Part shown: one piece after another, positions 9,301 through 15,752 of the stretch
How positions within the stretch are numbered: the first letter of the stretch is position 1
Layout: every line of letters starts with the position of its first letter
Origin: Candidatus Kerfeldbacteria bacterium
Lineage (GTDB): Bacteria; Patescibacteriota; Patescibacteriia; SBBC01
Assembly: GCA_903854795.1 (NCBI GenBank)
Contig: CAINXF010000067.1
Coordinates: 1 to 15,878, forward strand
Length of the DNA: 15,878 bases
Direction of reading: 5' to 3'
Made by a program: the position numbers and the translations under genes
The notes under the pieces: generated by a model
Told to the model about the DNA's origin: nothing
The model's input: the letters and a program-made list of their open reading frames with translations, nothing else
Databases searched by the model: none

Positions 9301-12300
9301 CGAACAACGGGGTCAGCAACGGAAAGTGCGTTCTTCAGTACGCGACGATGCTCCCGTACTCCGCAGATCATAACCCGAACAACGCCCCTGGCCAGTGCAT
9401 CAGCGAAACCACGTCGTATCAACGATCGTGCTGGAGCGACAATGATTGTTATAGGACCGGAGTCGGAGGTTATAATAACGGAAAATGCTCGATCCAATCG
9501 AAGTATGACCTCACAAGCGGTAGTGGCGCGGGGTTGAAGTTCCAGTGGAAGACGCCTCTCAACTCGAATTGGTCCGACATGCCAAGCGGAAACATCATGA
9601 TGTCGAACAAACTGTACAATACTTCCTCGCTCACACAAGAGGTGCCACTCTCGAACGTTCCGGGCACCACCTATCTTGTCACGGGGAAATATAAGGTTGA
9701 TTTTCCTAACTATTTTCAGGCATGTCCGTCGCCAACTGGCGGACCATGCTATCAGACCGACGATCCTCGACTGAAGTCGACGCCCCATGCCGGCGTGAAG
9801 ACAACGTGTAAGAATAATGGATATTGTGGATACGATACGAACACATTACTGTCCGATCCTTCGCATGGTGTCATCGGCGAAGGGCATTGTAGCGATGCAC
9901 CCGCAACGTCATGTACCACTAATACATGCGCTACCGGATATTGCAGCGTCACCACGAGCATGGACGGTGGATGGCAGAAGTTCAGCCTGACGTTGACGAA
10001 GCAGCAGCGCGATAGCAATAACACCAGGGTTGCGGACGATGGGAGTCAAACCCTCGTCGTCGGGTGCTATGCGGACGTCGGCGCAGAGGTGTTTTGCAAG
10101 GATCTTTCCGTCACGATAGTGAGCAGTGCTGCAGAGGCGAACCTCGACACGGTCGATCTGCTCGCGGTCGGCAGCAATGGGACCATGGTCCGCGCGACGG
10201 ACGATTTCACGTTGTCCTCGTTGCCCGTAAGCGAATCATGGGTAGCGCAGAATTCCCCGTCGGGTACCGCAAAACTGAACTCCGTCACGGCGTCCGACCC
10301 GTTCCATTACTGGATTGCCGGTAATAAGCCTACTGTTGTCGGGAACGCCGAACTGATCACACTCTTGACGTTGAATCCGGGGAACGTCAGCGGGTGGGCA
10401 TGGATGGGGTCGGCGACGCGTTCGGACAGCAACGACCCGATCGGATGGATCGACTTCAACTGCGGTAACCTCGGTACCTGCCTTTCCCAGCCATCGTCGT
10501 TCGGCGTGAATGTTGGCGATCCCGGCGTGAGCGGCGTATGCAGCAATAATCCGGCGACTGAGTGCACGACCGCTACCACGAACTTGAAGTGCGGCGGTGG
10601 TAACGCCTGCCTTGGTGCGATCACCGGCAGCGCGTGGCTCGGTAATCGCGATCCCAATGAACAGGTGGACTACGGTCCCTGCAAGAACATCATCTTGACC
10701 AGTTCTTGTTCGACTGATTCGAGCGGATCATTCAATTATTGCCCGGGTAACACCGCGCGGATCTGTAGCGATACGAGTGCTGCCAGTTGCGCGGGTCTTT
10801 GCGCGAAGAACCAGGGGTTCAAGTGTACCGCCGATTCGCAGTGCATTGTGAGCTGTAGTCAGAACCCCACGGCCTGTTCGACGGCAGGGTGGCTCTCGTT
10901 CGACCGGAAGATGACCGGCAATCCGCCGGCTGAGCCGTACCAGTCGTACGCACCGACCGCGCCGCTCGCGGCGTTCGATGCGACGACCGACAGGATATCC
11001 GGGTGGGGACGGCTCCAGCTCGGCGTCTGCGAGAACGATGAGTCGAAGTCTTGTTTCAAGGCGGCCGATTGCGGAATCGGCAACATCTGTTCGTACAAGA
11101 ACGCAGCGTCGTGGGCATCGTGCATTGCGACGAGTGACGAAACGTCCTGTAATGCTTCTGTGGGCTGGGTGAAGTTCTCTGGAAGTACAACAACCTTTAG
11201 TTCGTCCGATGCATTCATGCAGTGCAGGGACTGTAGTAATTCCGGTGCGTCTGGTAATGGTACGCCCGACTCGACCTGCAAGATCTGTTCTCGCTATTCC
11301 GATTCGCACGTCCCCACTACTCAGAACAGTTCATGCAACAGCTGTAGCGAGTGTGCCCTGAAGCGATGCACGACGGACTCGAAGATGTACTGCAGCACAG
11401 ATTCGCAGTGCCCCTCGCACGGGAAGTGTATGGCGTTCGGATATAACAAGAGCTGTGCCGGAATTGGATGGGGCTGTGAGGACTATTGCTTCGACATGGA
11501 TACGAATCCTGATTGTCTCCCCGGCGCACAATGTATGAAATGTGACGTGTGTAGTGATTACGGCGTTTCAATAGATTACGTCGATACTAAGGATTTCAAC
11601 GGGTTTGCGTACAGTCCCGATGTCGGATGGATCGATTTCAGCGAGGTGCGCGTTGGCGGAAAGCAATTCCTGCAGACGAAGTTCGGTGACATCTACTCGG
11701 GCGGGGATATCGGCGGCTCGACGACCAGCAAGGCGCCTGGATTCCCGGGAGGTACCGGCAACGCGAATAATCTCTGTAACGCGACGTATCGTCTGGTCGC
11801 TGCCGGCACGATTACGAACTTCTGCACGAGTGCGCCGACGACCGGTGAGGCAACCGATCCGTTCAAGCAGGAGCACGCGTCGCTCTACCCGATGCCGTCC
11901 CCGGAGAATAGCTACACGACTCAGATCGGTGCGATAGATATTGACGGTATCGGGATGGTGGTAAAGACCGTGGGTGGTAATAATTACAACAAGAACGGCG
12001 ACGTGGTGCGGGAGTATGACGGTAATGCCAATCTCTCCGATTTCTTCGGCGCGTCATCGTGCGGAAAACCTTGTATTGCCTATCTCGGCGGGCGCGTGTA
12101 CCACGTGATGGGCTCAGACGCATATGGGGATGAGCCGGGTGATCTCACAATCGACAAGGATTTCCTATTCATGCCCGATAAGAACGGCGCGGGTACGGTT
12201 GTCGTCGATGGCGACTTGATCATCAATGGGAACATCGAGTATAGCGTCAGTAACTCGATCGCGTCGGTCAAGATGCTCCCATCAATCGGGTTCCTCGTCA

Positions 12301-12581
12301 AAGGCAACATCGTCGTACAGCCGACTGTCGCGCATTTGAGCGGCACGTTCTTTACGAGCCAGAATATCAGCGTACCTTCGAGTCCTCCTGACCTGCAGTT
12401 GACCGTGAGCGGCACTATGGTGGCATCGAAGTTCAATTTCCTGCGCATCTACAACGGAAGCGCCGGCGTGTCGGAGCCGGCGGAGCTGGTCATCTACGAC
12501 GGGCGTTTACAGGCAAACACGCCGCCTGGGTTCTCGAACTTCGCGAACGGCATCATGAGCATCCAGGATTTCGGCCAGTGA
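6288..12581 (+). CDS. Giant Cys-rich secreted multidomain protein F
   Basis: 2097-residue exported protein, about 104 cysteines by hand count. It starts at ATG 6288 (ATG 6291 equally possible; Met13 at 6324 less so), overlapping E by 14 bp. The signal peptide is about 1-47 (core 26-42, SSSRA). Order: propeller-like blades 48-388 (AWAVGDGGAIYHL, HGWMAGYD, VAWLGATNGKVYRYD, as in Ycf48/BNR repeats); carbohydrate-binding-module-like opening NLIENGNFS...GWTLGG (389-417); a beta-rich stretch; Cys modules 585-1072; continuation of the module-like domain 1078-1140 and 1226-1277; another propeller blade 1286-1350 (LLAVGSNGTMVRATDD); GWAW/GWIDF repeats with more Cys modules 1368-1790, including CxxC clusters; and a beta-strand-rich C-terminal domain 1796-2097 (GDIYSGGDI, GTITNF, DGDLIINGNI). 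It ends in tandem stops TGA TAA. A PilY1-like adhesin role is only an analogy, from the propeller and pil neighbours. Confidence 0.88.
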   Translation: MMSLRNPLHRNFMAPALTARVLGGTLKIGLLVVGLLLVAMAPSSSRAGEFIKLGSPIGSPVNLYGITSIYNSDLKAYEAWAVGELLDPTTGELTHEGVILHYTGSYWTRIAFDTPIPVLRAVSGIRFMRWQNEDGSWAWGQWSTAAWAVGDGGAIYHLSPYTGAWRAEKRLFYAGNAPQGRSCLDAELIDGHTDCRWWSANALNGWTGNDLKTVNAVTFSNVHLGGANGTMMYYGEYFAFNAAGTGYIRDSYWNSENTWLASTVTMNAISYIDNDHGWMAGYDTAGSGSGKIWKWTNSTGFVQVTPSVTAPSLPTTGIQFTSVAAVLRSTASTANQPLKSVAWLGATNGKVYRYDEATNSLTIQYNGTLGNPSINSISVTRRQAGVSQNLIENGNFSADRQDGGFPARAPDGWTLGGQYTNVRDQSISMVPSALIPITGGNIYVGAPWQTASSLGYVSGTSRYVYHLGGQVGGMNSGDTWGGVYPYSGSGFWEVSGSGGFPTFTLQLPESDVSIALLKSWDTKYPSSSAVGYSYGSGPVQLGTNLRGYIKVNSLNQPYQFRVVSPNGKAELYIEQDLNQSQATLCYGGLNDGNPCNYAHGDGDCSGGVCRGTKYPNNLNTGSLSTNPPLTAAYSPGECKNEPQRHCSGGSNAGGVCTVPNTSVCVGGPNAGTPCVNYVICKPGTCVVQENSQCLKSLTGTCLLGHCSAYPDILCSNKHDDSICQDAHAGDTCVTPTCTDNSACTISDPDWDRDSCINPTPTCQESHPTGCFDDSECLLGSCEVDATGPNGSLSFARCKVDNDCGNKIGSISYKCQPWGLCDTGTRSGLSCIKYGSNDPGVTRDPNADCTGGGTCVVQTTGYCQQSPATTKPQTQNAFIDATGATSAETPAVSFTGTGIKSKECADGSAVGRSCNSDAQCLGGSVGSCKIVPSNWYPFVLEYYQANAAQCVGGISAGRSCLLNSACPGGTCTNMQWCVGGINSGKLCDTNADGTTNTTGIRSQACANNGVSNGKCVLQYATMLPYSADHNPNNAPGQCISETTSYQRSCWSDNDCYRTGVGGYNNGKCSIQSKYDLTSGSGAGLKFQWKTPLNSNWSDMPSGNIMMSNKLYNTSSLTQEVPLSNVPGTTYLVTGKYKVDFPNYFQACPSPTGGPCYQTDDPRLKSTPHAGVKTTCKNNGYCGYDTNTLLSDPSHGVIGEGHCSDAPATSCTTNTCATGYCSVTTSMDGGWQKFSLTLTKQQRDSNNTRVADDGSQTLVVGCYADVGAEVFCKDLSVTIVSSAAEANLDTVDLLAVGSNGTMVRATDDFTLSSLPVSESWVAQNSPSGTAKLNSVTASDPFHYWIAGNKPTVVGNAELITLLTLNPGNVSGWAWMGSATRSDSNDPIGWIDFNCGNLGTCLSQPSSFGVNVGDPGVSGVCSNNPATECTTATTNLKCGGGNACLGAITGSAWLGNRDPNEQVDYGPCKNIILTSSCSTDSSGSFNYCPGNTARICSDTSAASCAGLCAKNQGFKCTADSQCIVSCSQNPTACSTAGWLSFDRKMTGNPPAEPYQSYAPTAPLAAFDATTDRISGWGRLQLGVCENDESKSCFKAADCGIGNICSYKNAASWASCIATSDETSCNASVGWVKFSGSTTTFSSSDAFMQCRDCSNSGASGNGTPDSTCKICSRYSDSHVPTTQNSSCNSCSECALKRCTTDSKMYCSTDSQCPSHGKCMAFGYNKSCAGIGWGCEDYCFDMDTNPDCLPGAQCMKCDVCSDYGVSIDYVDTKDFNGFAYSPDVGWIDFSEVRVGGKQFLQTKFGDIYSGGDIGGSTTSKAPGFPGGTGNANNLCNATYRLVAAGTITNFCTSAPTTGEATDPFKQEHASLYPMPSPENSYTTQIGAIDIDGIGMVVKTVGGNNYNKNGDVVREYDGNANLSDFFGASSCGKPCIAYLGGRVYHVMGSDAYGDEPGDLTIDKDFLFMPDKNGAGTVVVDGDLIINGNIEYSVSNSIASVKMLPSIGFLVKGNIVVQPTVAHLSGTFFTSQNISVPSSPPDLQLTVSGTMVASKFNFLRIYNGSAGVSEPAELVIYDGRLQANTPPGFSNFANGIMSIQDFGQ
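8040..9503 (+). other. Main Cys-module tract inside protein F
   Basis: Residues 585-1072 of protein F are a chain of variable four-Cys modules of the general form C-x(7-10)-C-x5-C-x(4-7)-C. Many have a GG-x-N/S-x-G core between the first two cysteines: CYGGLNDGNPC, CSGGSNAGGVC, CVGGPNAGTPC, CVGGISAGRSC, CVGGINSGKLC. Codons differ between copies, so these are old protein repeats and not recent DNA duplications. The tract lies between two parts of what looks like one carbohydrate-binding-like domain. Disulfide pairing is expected for secreted cysteines but is inferred. Confidence 0.7.
11673..12578 (+). other. Beta-rich C-terminal domain of protein F
   Basis: Residues 1796-2097 change character. 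Cysteines become rare and the sequence is a series of short beta strands with turns (GDIYSGGDI, AAGTITNF, GDLTIDKDFLFMP, GTVVVDGDLIINGNI, IGFLVKGNIVV, GTFFTSQNI). This pattern fits a beta-helix or similar stacked-strand fold. Its position at the very end, with no membrane anchor or sortase signal, suggests a role in assembly or surface attachment, but that is inferred. Confidence 0.5.
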
Positions 12582-12648
12582 TAAGTCCGTTCGTACACAG
12601 CCGAAACCGATGGTTCTTGAAATTGCAGTAAACCTCATGAATCGAGGG

Positions 12649-12677
12649 TAGACGCGACTGTTTTTTTGTGCTATAAT
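12649..12677 (+). promoter_or_regulatory. Extended -10 promoter for pilMNO
   Basis: The -10 box TATAAT (12672-12677) is a perfect consensus, preceded by TGC for an extended -10. TAGACG (12649-12654) matches four of six bases of the -35 consensus at the ideal 17-bp spacing. Expected transcript start is near 12684, leaving a leader of about 42 nt before pilM. Confidence 0.82.
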
Positions 12678-12711
12678 GTATTCATGAATTCTCTAAAACA
12701 AAAGCCCTAAC

Positions 12712-12718
12712 GGGGGAT
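12712..12718 (+). promoter_or_regulatory. Ribosome binding site of pilM
   Basis: GGGGGAT lies about 7-8 nt before ATG 12726. It is the clearest ribosome binding site in the window besides that of protein B, and it supports the start chosen for pilM. Confidence 0.6.
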
Positions 12719-12725
12719 AAGTCGT

Positions 12726-13838
12726 ATGGCGTTTTTTTCGAGCGGAAAAGCAGGTTATCTCGGGGTCGATATTGGAACCTCCAGCGTCAAGCTGGTCGAG
12801 TTTCGTAATGAAGGCGGACACCCGAAGCTTATAACCTACGGATTCGTCGAACGCCCCGCCAGCATTTTGAAGCTCGATTCGCCGCAGGAGCAAGCGCAGC
12901 TGGCGACCACGGTGCGCGACCTCGCGAAGCAATCCAGGACCACGATTGATCGCGTGATCGCGGCATTGCCGAGCTTCGCCGTTTTTTCCTCGATCGTCAG
13001 TCTCCCGGTCATGCCGAAGAAAGATCTGTTCGCGGCAGTCAGGTGGGAGGCGAAGAAATTTGTCCCAATGCCGATAGAGGAGATGGTACTCGACTGGCGC
13101 ATCCTCAAGGAGGGTTCGTCAGGCATTCTGAACGGCACGAAACCGGATAAATCGTCCCAGGCGAAGGTAGGCGGCGACGAGCGCGGGCCGAAAAATCTGC
13201 GCGTGCTGCTCACGGCGGCGCCGAAGAACATCGTCAAACGCTATATCGAAATATTCAAAGTTGCCGGATTGAAGCTCGACAGTCTCGAGACCGAATCGTT
13301 TGCGCTCGAGCGGTCGCTGCTTGGCGGTGAGACCGGCGTGTTCATGATCGTCGACATCGGCGCCGTCGCGACCACGATCACGGTCGTCGTGAACAGCATC
13401 CCGCTCATCAACCGTTCGATCGATGTCGGCGGTGAATCGGTCACGAAGGCGATCGCGAACAGTCTGAACGTCGATATGCAGCGCGCTGAGCAGTTCAAGC
13501 GCGACGTCGGCATGGGCATCCAAGATTCTGGGACCGGTCAGGTGCCACGCGCCGTCGAGTTTGTCATCAACTCGATCGTCAACGAGATCCGCTACGTCAT
13601 GAACCTCTATAAGAACCAGGCCGAGAAGCCGATCGAGAAAGTGGTGCTTGCGGGAGGCTCATCGTTCCTCGTGAACTTGCCTGAGTATCTTTCGACCGCG
13701 CTCAACATGCGCGTGTTCATCGGCGACCCGTGGGCGCGGACGATGTACCCGTTGGACCTGAAACCAGCGCTCGACGAGATCGGGCCGCGTTTTGCCGTCG
13801 CGATCGGACTCGGTATGCGTGAGATCGTAACTCCGTAA
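12726..13838 (+). CDS. pilM: Type IV pilus assembly protein PilM
   Basis: 370-residue cytoplasmic actin-like ATPase-fold protein that binds the N-terminus of PilN and helps link the pilus motor to the inner-membrane platform. Length is close to the usual 350 or so. Actin-fold motifs are visible: phosphate-1 GVDIGTSSVKLVE (13-25), phosphate-2 IVDIGAVATTITVV (208-221), and an adenosine motif VVLAGGSSFLVNLPEYL (306-322). LPVMPKKDLFAAVRWEAKKF (93-112) is typical of the family. A hydrophilic stretch at about 130-155 looks like an extra loop. It has its own promoter and ribosome binding site upstream, and pilN starts 4 bp after its stop. Base composition is like its neighbours; no damage seen. Confidence 0.96.
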   Translation: MAFFSSGKAGYLGVDIGTSSVKLVEFRNEGGHPKLITYGFVERPASILKLDSPQEQAQLATTVRDLAKQSRTTIDRVIAALPSFAVFSSIVSLPVMPKKDLFAAVRWEAKKFVPMPIEEMVLDWRILKEGSSGILNGTKPDKSSQAKVGGDERGPKNLRVLLTAAPKNIVKRYIEIFKVAGLKLDSLETESFALERSLLGGETGVFMIVDIGAVATTITVVVNSIPLINRSIDVGGESVTKAIANSLNVDMQRAEQFKRDVGMGIQDSGTGQVPRAVEFVINSIVNEIRYVMNLYKNQAEKPIEKVVLAGGSSFLVNLPEYLSTALNMRVFIGDPWARTMYPLDLKPALDEIGPRFAVAIGLGMREIVTP

Positions 13839-13842
13839 GACC

Positions 13843-15054
13843 ATGCCAGATATCAACCTCATTGAAGACACGAAGACATCGAACGGGGACACGTCATCGA
13901 CGAAAAAGGTGGCGCCCTCACCATTGATGTATTCGAAAGTTGAACACGAGAAGAAGGGCGAGCGACAACTCATGAAGCCGTCCGGGCCGATGTTATGGCT
14001 CCGTTCCTTGTTCTCGAGGAGGCCGAAAGGGAAACCAGCAACCTTGCCGAAGCCGCCGGTACCGCCGCCGCATATTGGGGAGATCAAAAAGGACCCGAAC
14101 GACATTTTCGCTGATTTTGAAATGCCCGAGACGGTACTGATGACGCGTCGCGCATCGGCCGAGCCTCGTATGGCGACGCCTCAGGCCTCGAGGATAGTCC
14201 AGGTGCCGGCCGGATCGATGACTGGTGCGACGCCGACGCCGCGGCCACTACCAGTGGTCGTCCAACGTGCGCAGCCGAGCGTTGAAGGCTCGCCGCTCAA
14301 GACGCCGAACAGGCCACCGGCCACACCGACGTTCGTGGCGAATCGTGCGAATATTCCCGCCGCACCACCACATGCTACGCCAGTTCCGATGGTGCCGGAC
14401 CACGCGAAGAAGACGCTCAAGGACATGATGAAGAAGAAATCGAAGAAGTCGGACGTGGATAGCGAGGATACCGGGAGCGTCAACCTTCTTCCTGAGGAGT
14501 TCGTCACGACGTTCAATCCGAAGAAGAAACTGACGACGCTCGGACTCGTGGTGGCCGCGGCCGTGCTCCTCGTGGGCATCGTCGACGTATCGCTTCTGTT
14601 ATGGAAGGAAACGCAGGTCAAGAAGACGAACGACAAGACCGCCGAAGTGAGCCAGGTCATTGCGAAGATCAAGGCGCTCGAGCCGGACCAACGGCTTGCC
14701 ATCGCGTACAAGGCGCAGAACGACGTCCTTCGTCAGCTCTTGAACAGGCACGTGTATTGGACACAGTTTTTGACTAAGTTCCAGCAGTACACGCTGCCGA
14801 CCATAAACTACCCCTCTGGTATCTCACTCGATTTGAATGGCGTAGTGACGTTGACCGGTATCGCGCCCGATCTTGAAACCGTGCTCCAGCAGCTCGCGAT
14901 CTACCAAAACGCACCAGATTTCATTCAGAGTGCGGGGATTAATACGGTTGCCAGGAGTGCAAAGGGGAGTACCTATACGTTCGTGGTCGATATTACGTTC
15001 AATCCGACAGTGTTTTATCGGCCGATAGACGCCACAGTGACAAAAACACCATGA
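13843..15054 (+). CDS. pilN: PilN-like protein with long cytoplasmic extension
   Basis: 403 residues, about twice the usual PilN length. The last 195 residues are a standard PilN: GSVNLLPEEF (211-220), a single membrane helix (about 231-254), a helical coiled-coil-like segment (255-305), and a periplasmic/extracellular-side alpha-beta domain ending VVDITF. Ahead of this lies an added cytoplasmic part: MPDINLIEDT (1-10), a basic patch with RRPKGKP (59-65), a long Pro/Ala/Thr-rich disordered-looking stretch (about 62-185), and a Lys-rich segment (189-202). Known PilN proteins dock to PilM through an N-terminal INLLP-type motif, and here two such motifs occur. The gene follows pilM by 4 bp and overlaps pilO (ATGA), as expected for the operon. 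Confidence 0.9.
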   Translation: MPDINLIEDTKTSNGDTSSTKKVAPSPLMYSKVEHEKKGERQLMKPSGPMLWLRSLFSRRPKGKPATLPKPPVPPPHIGEIKKDPNDIFADFEMPETVLMTRRASAEPRMATPQASRIVQVPAGSMTGATPTPRPLPVVVQRAQPSVEGSPLKTPNRPPATPTFVANRANIPAAPPHATPVPMVPDHAKKTLKDMMKKKSKKSDVDSEDTGSVNLLPEEFVTTFNPKKKLTTLGLVVAAAVLLVGIVDVSLLLWKETQVKKTNDKTAEVSQVIAKIKALEPDQRLAIAYKAQNDVLRQLLNRHVYWTQFLTKFQQYTLPTINYPSGISLDLNGVVTLTGIAPDLETVLQQLAIYQNAPDFIQSAGINTVARSAKGSTYTFVVDITFNPTVFYRPIDATVTKTP

Positions 15055-15743
15055 AAATCCCTTCATACATTCAGAAACCGCTCAATGCGATTCTGACGAC
15101 GTACTTCAAATATGTACTCGCTGCGGTCGTGGTTCTGATCGGTACGGCAGGCTACTTCATCCTGATCAAGCCGCAGTTTGAGAACGTCCGTCTGGTGGGC
15201 GTACTCGCGTACCAGAACGCGAGCGATCAGTTATTCAATCGACAATCGTACTACTTGAAAGCGAAGGCCATGGTCGACAGCTACCATGAGGTAAGCGCCG
15301 CACAGCCGGTGAAGATAGAAGATATCGTGCCGACGAAGATCGACAACAGTAAGCTGTTCCTGACGCTCCAGGCGCTGACGCAGCAGGCGGGTATGAGCGT
15401 AGTGTCGATGGCGCTGAGCAAGGGCACAGCGGTTACAGGGGCTACGACGAGCGCCGCGGCGGTCGCAGGGACTAAAGGAACATCGGCGTCCACTGGCGCG
15501 ATCACGACCTCGAGCGGCACGGTGAAGACAATCAACGTCACGTTGTCGATGACCGGCCCTGGTGATTATGAATCGTTCAAGAAATTGTTGACCACGATCG
15601 AGCAGAGCATGCGCATCTTCGACCTTGGGACAATTTCCTACGTACCTCTCGGTACGACCGTGGGGACGCAGGCCGCGCAAGCACAGCCTATGTTCTCGTT
15701 CGAGTTAAAGACATACTATCTCGATCAGTCAACCACTAAATAA
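15051..15743 (+). CDS. pilO: Type IV pilus assembly protein PilO
   Basis: 230-residue inner-membrane platform protein that pairs with PilN. Features: short cytoplasmic N-terminus, one membrane helix (about 19-39, YFKYVLAAVVVLIGTAGYFI), a helical segment (about 40-80), then a ferredoxin-like domain with the family's typical VTLSMTGPGDYESFKKLL (163-180) and RIFDLGTISY (188-197). Between the two halves is a low-complexity Ala/Gly/Ser/Thr linker (about 122-158) not usual in PilO, perhaps a flexible or surface-modified loop. Its ATG overlaps the stop of pilN as ATGA, so translation is likely coupled. Identity rests on position after pilN plus topology and the C-terminal motif. Confidence 0.88.
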   Translation: MKIPSYIQKPLNAILTTYFKYVLAAVVVLIGTAGYFILIKPQFENVRLVGVLAYQNASDQLFNRQSYYLKAKAMVDSYHEVSAAQPVKIEDIVPTKIDNSKLFLTLQALTQQAGMSVVSMALSKGTAVTGATTSAAAVAGTKGTSASTGAITTSSGTVKTINVTLSMTGPGDYESFKKLLTTIEQSMRIFDLGTISYVPLGTTVGTQAAQAQPMFSFELKTYYLDQSTTK

Positions 15744-15752
15744 TCGATCGCT

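Larger units (their letters stand above)
12582..12725 (+). other. Intergenic region between F and pilM
   Basis: This 144-bp stretch is the only sizeable gap in the window. It begins with a second in-frame stop (TAA) after the TGA of F. It holds a strong promoter, an ATTCATGAAT palindrome at the expected transcript start, and a G-rich ribosome binding site. It is visibly AT-richer than the genes on both sides. No convincing terminator for F is seen, so some read-through from the upstream array into pilM is possible. Confidence 0.8.

Noticed and set aside
10728..11309. Minus-strand open frame of 193 codons opposite protein F, Arg-rich
   Set aside because: Arg-rich composition is typical of shadow frames opposite GC-rich coding DNA; no ribosome binding site or domain seen.
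6288..12581. Intein or frameshift-fused genes as the reason for the size of F
   Set aside because: No intein splice motifs seen. One frame runs through from the signal peptide to the C-terminal domain with consistent composition; the inserts are Cys modules.
12633..12667. Intrinsic terminator after protein F
   Set aside because: CCTC/GAGG gives only a 4-bp stem with a 7-nt loop, and the T-tract (12661-12667) begins 13 nt later. The T-run is better explained as promoter spacer.
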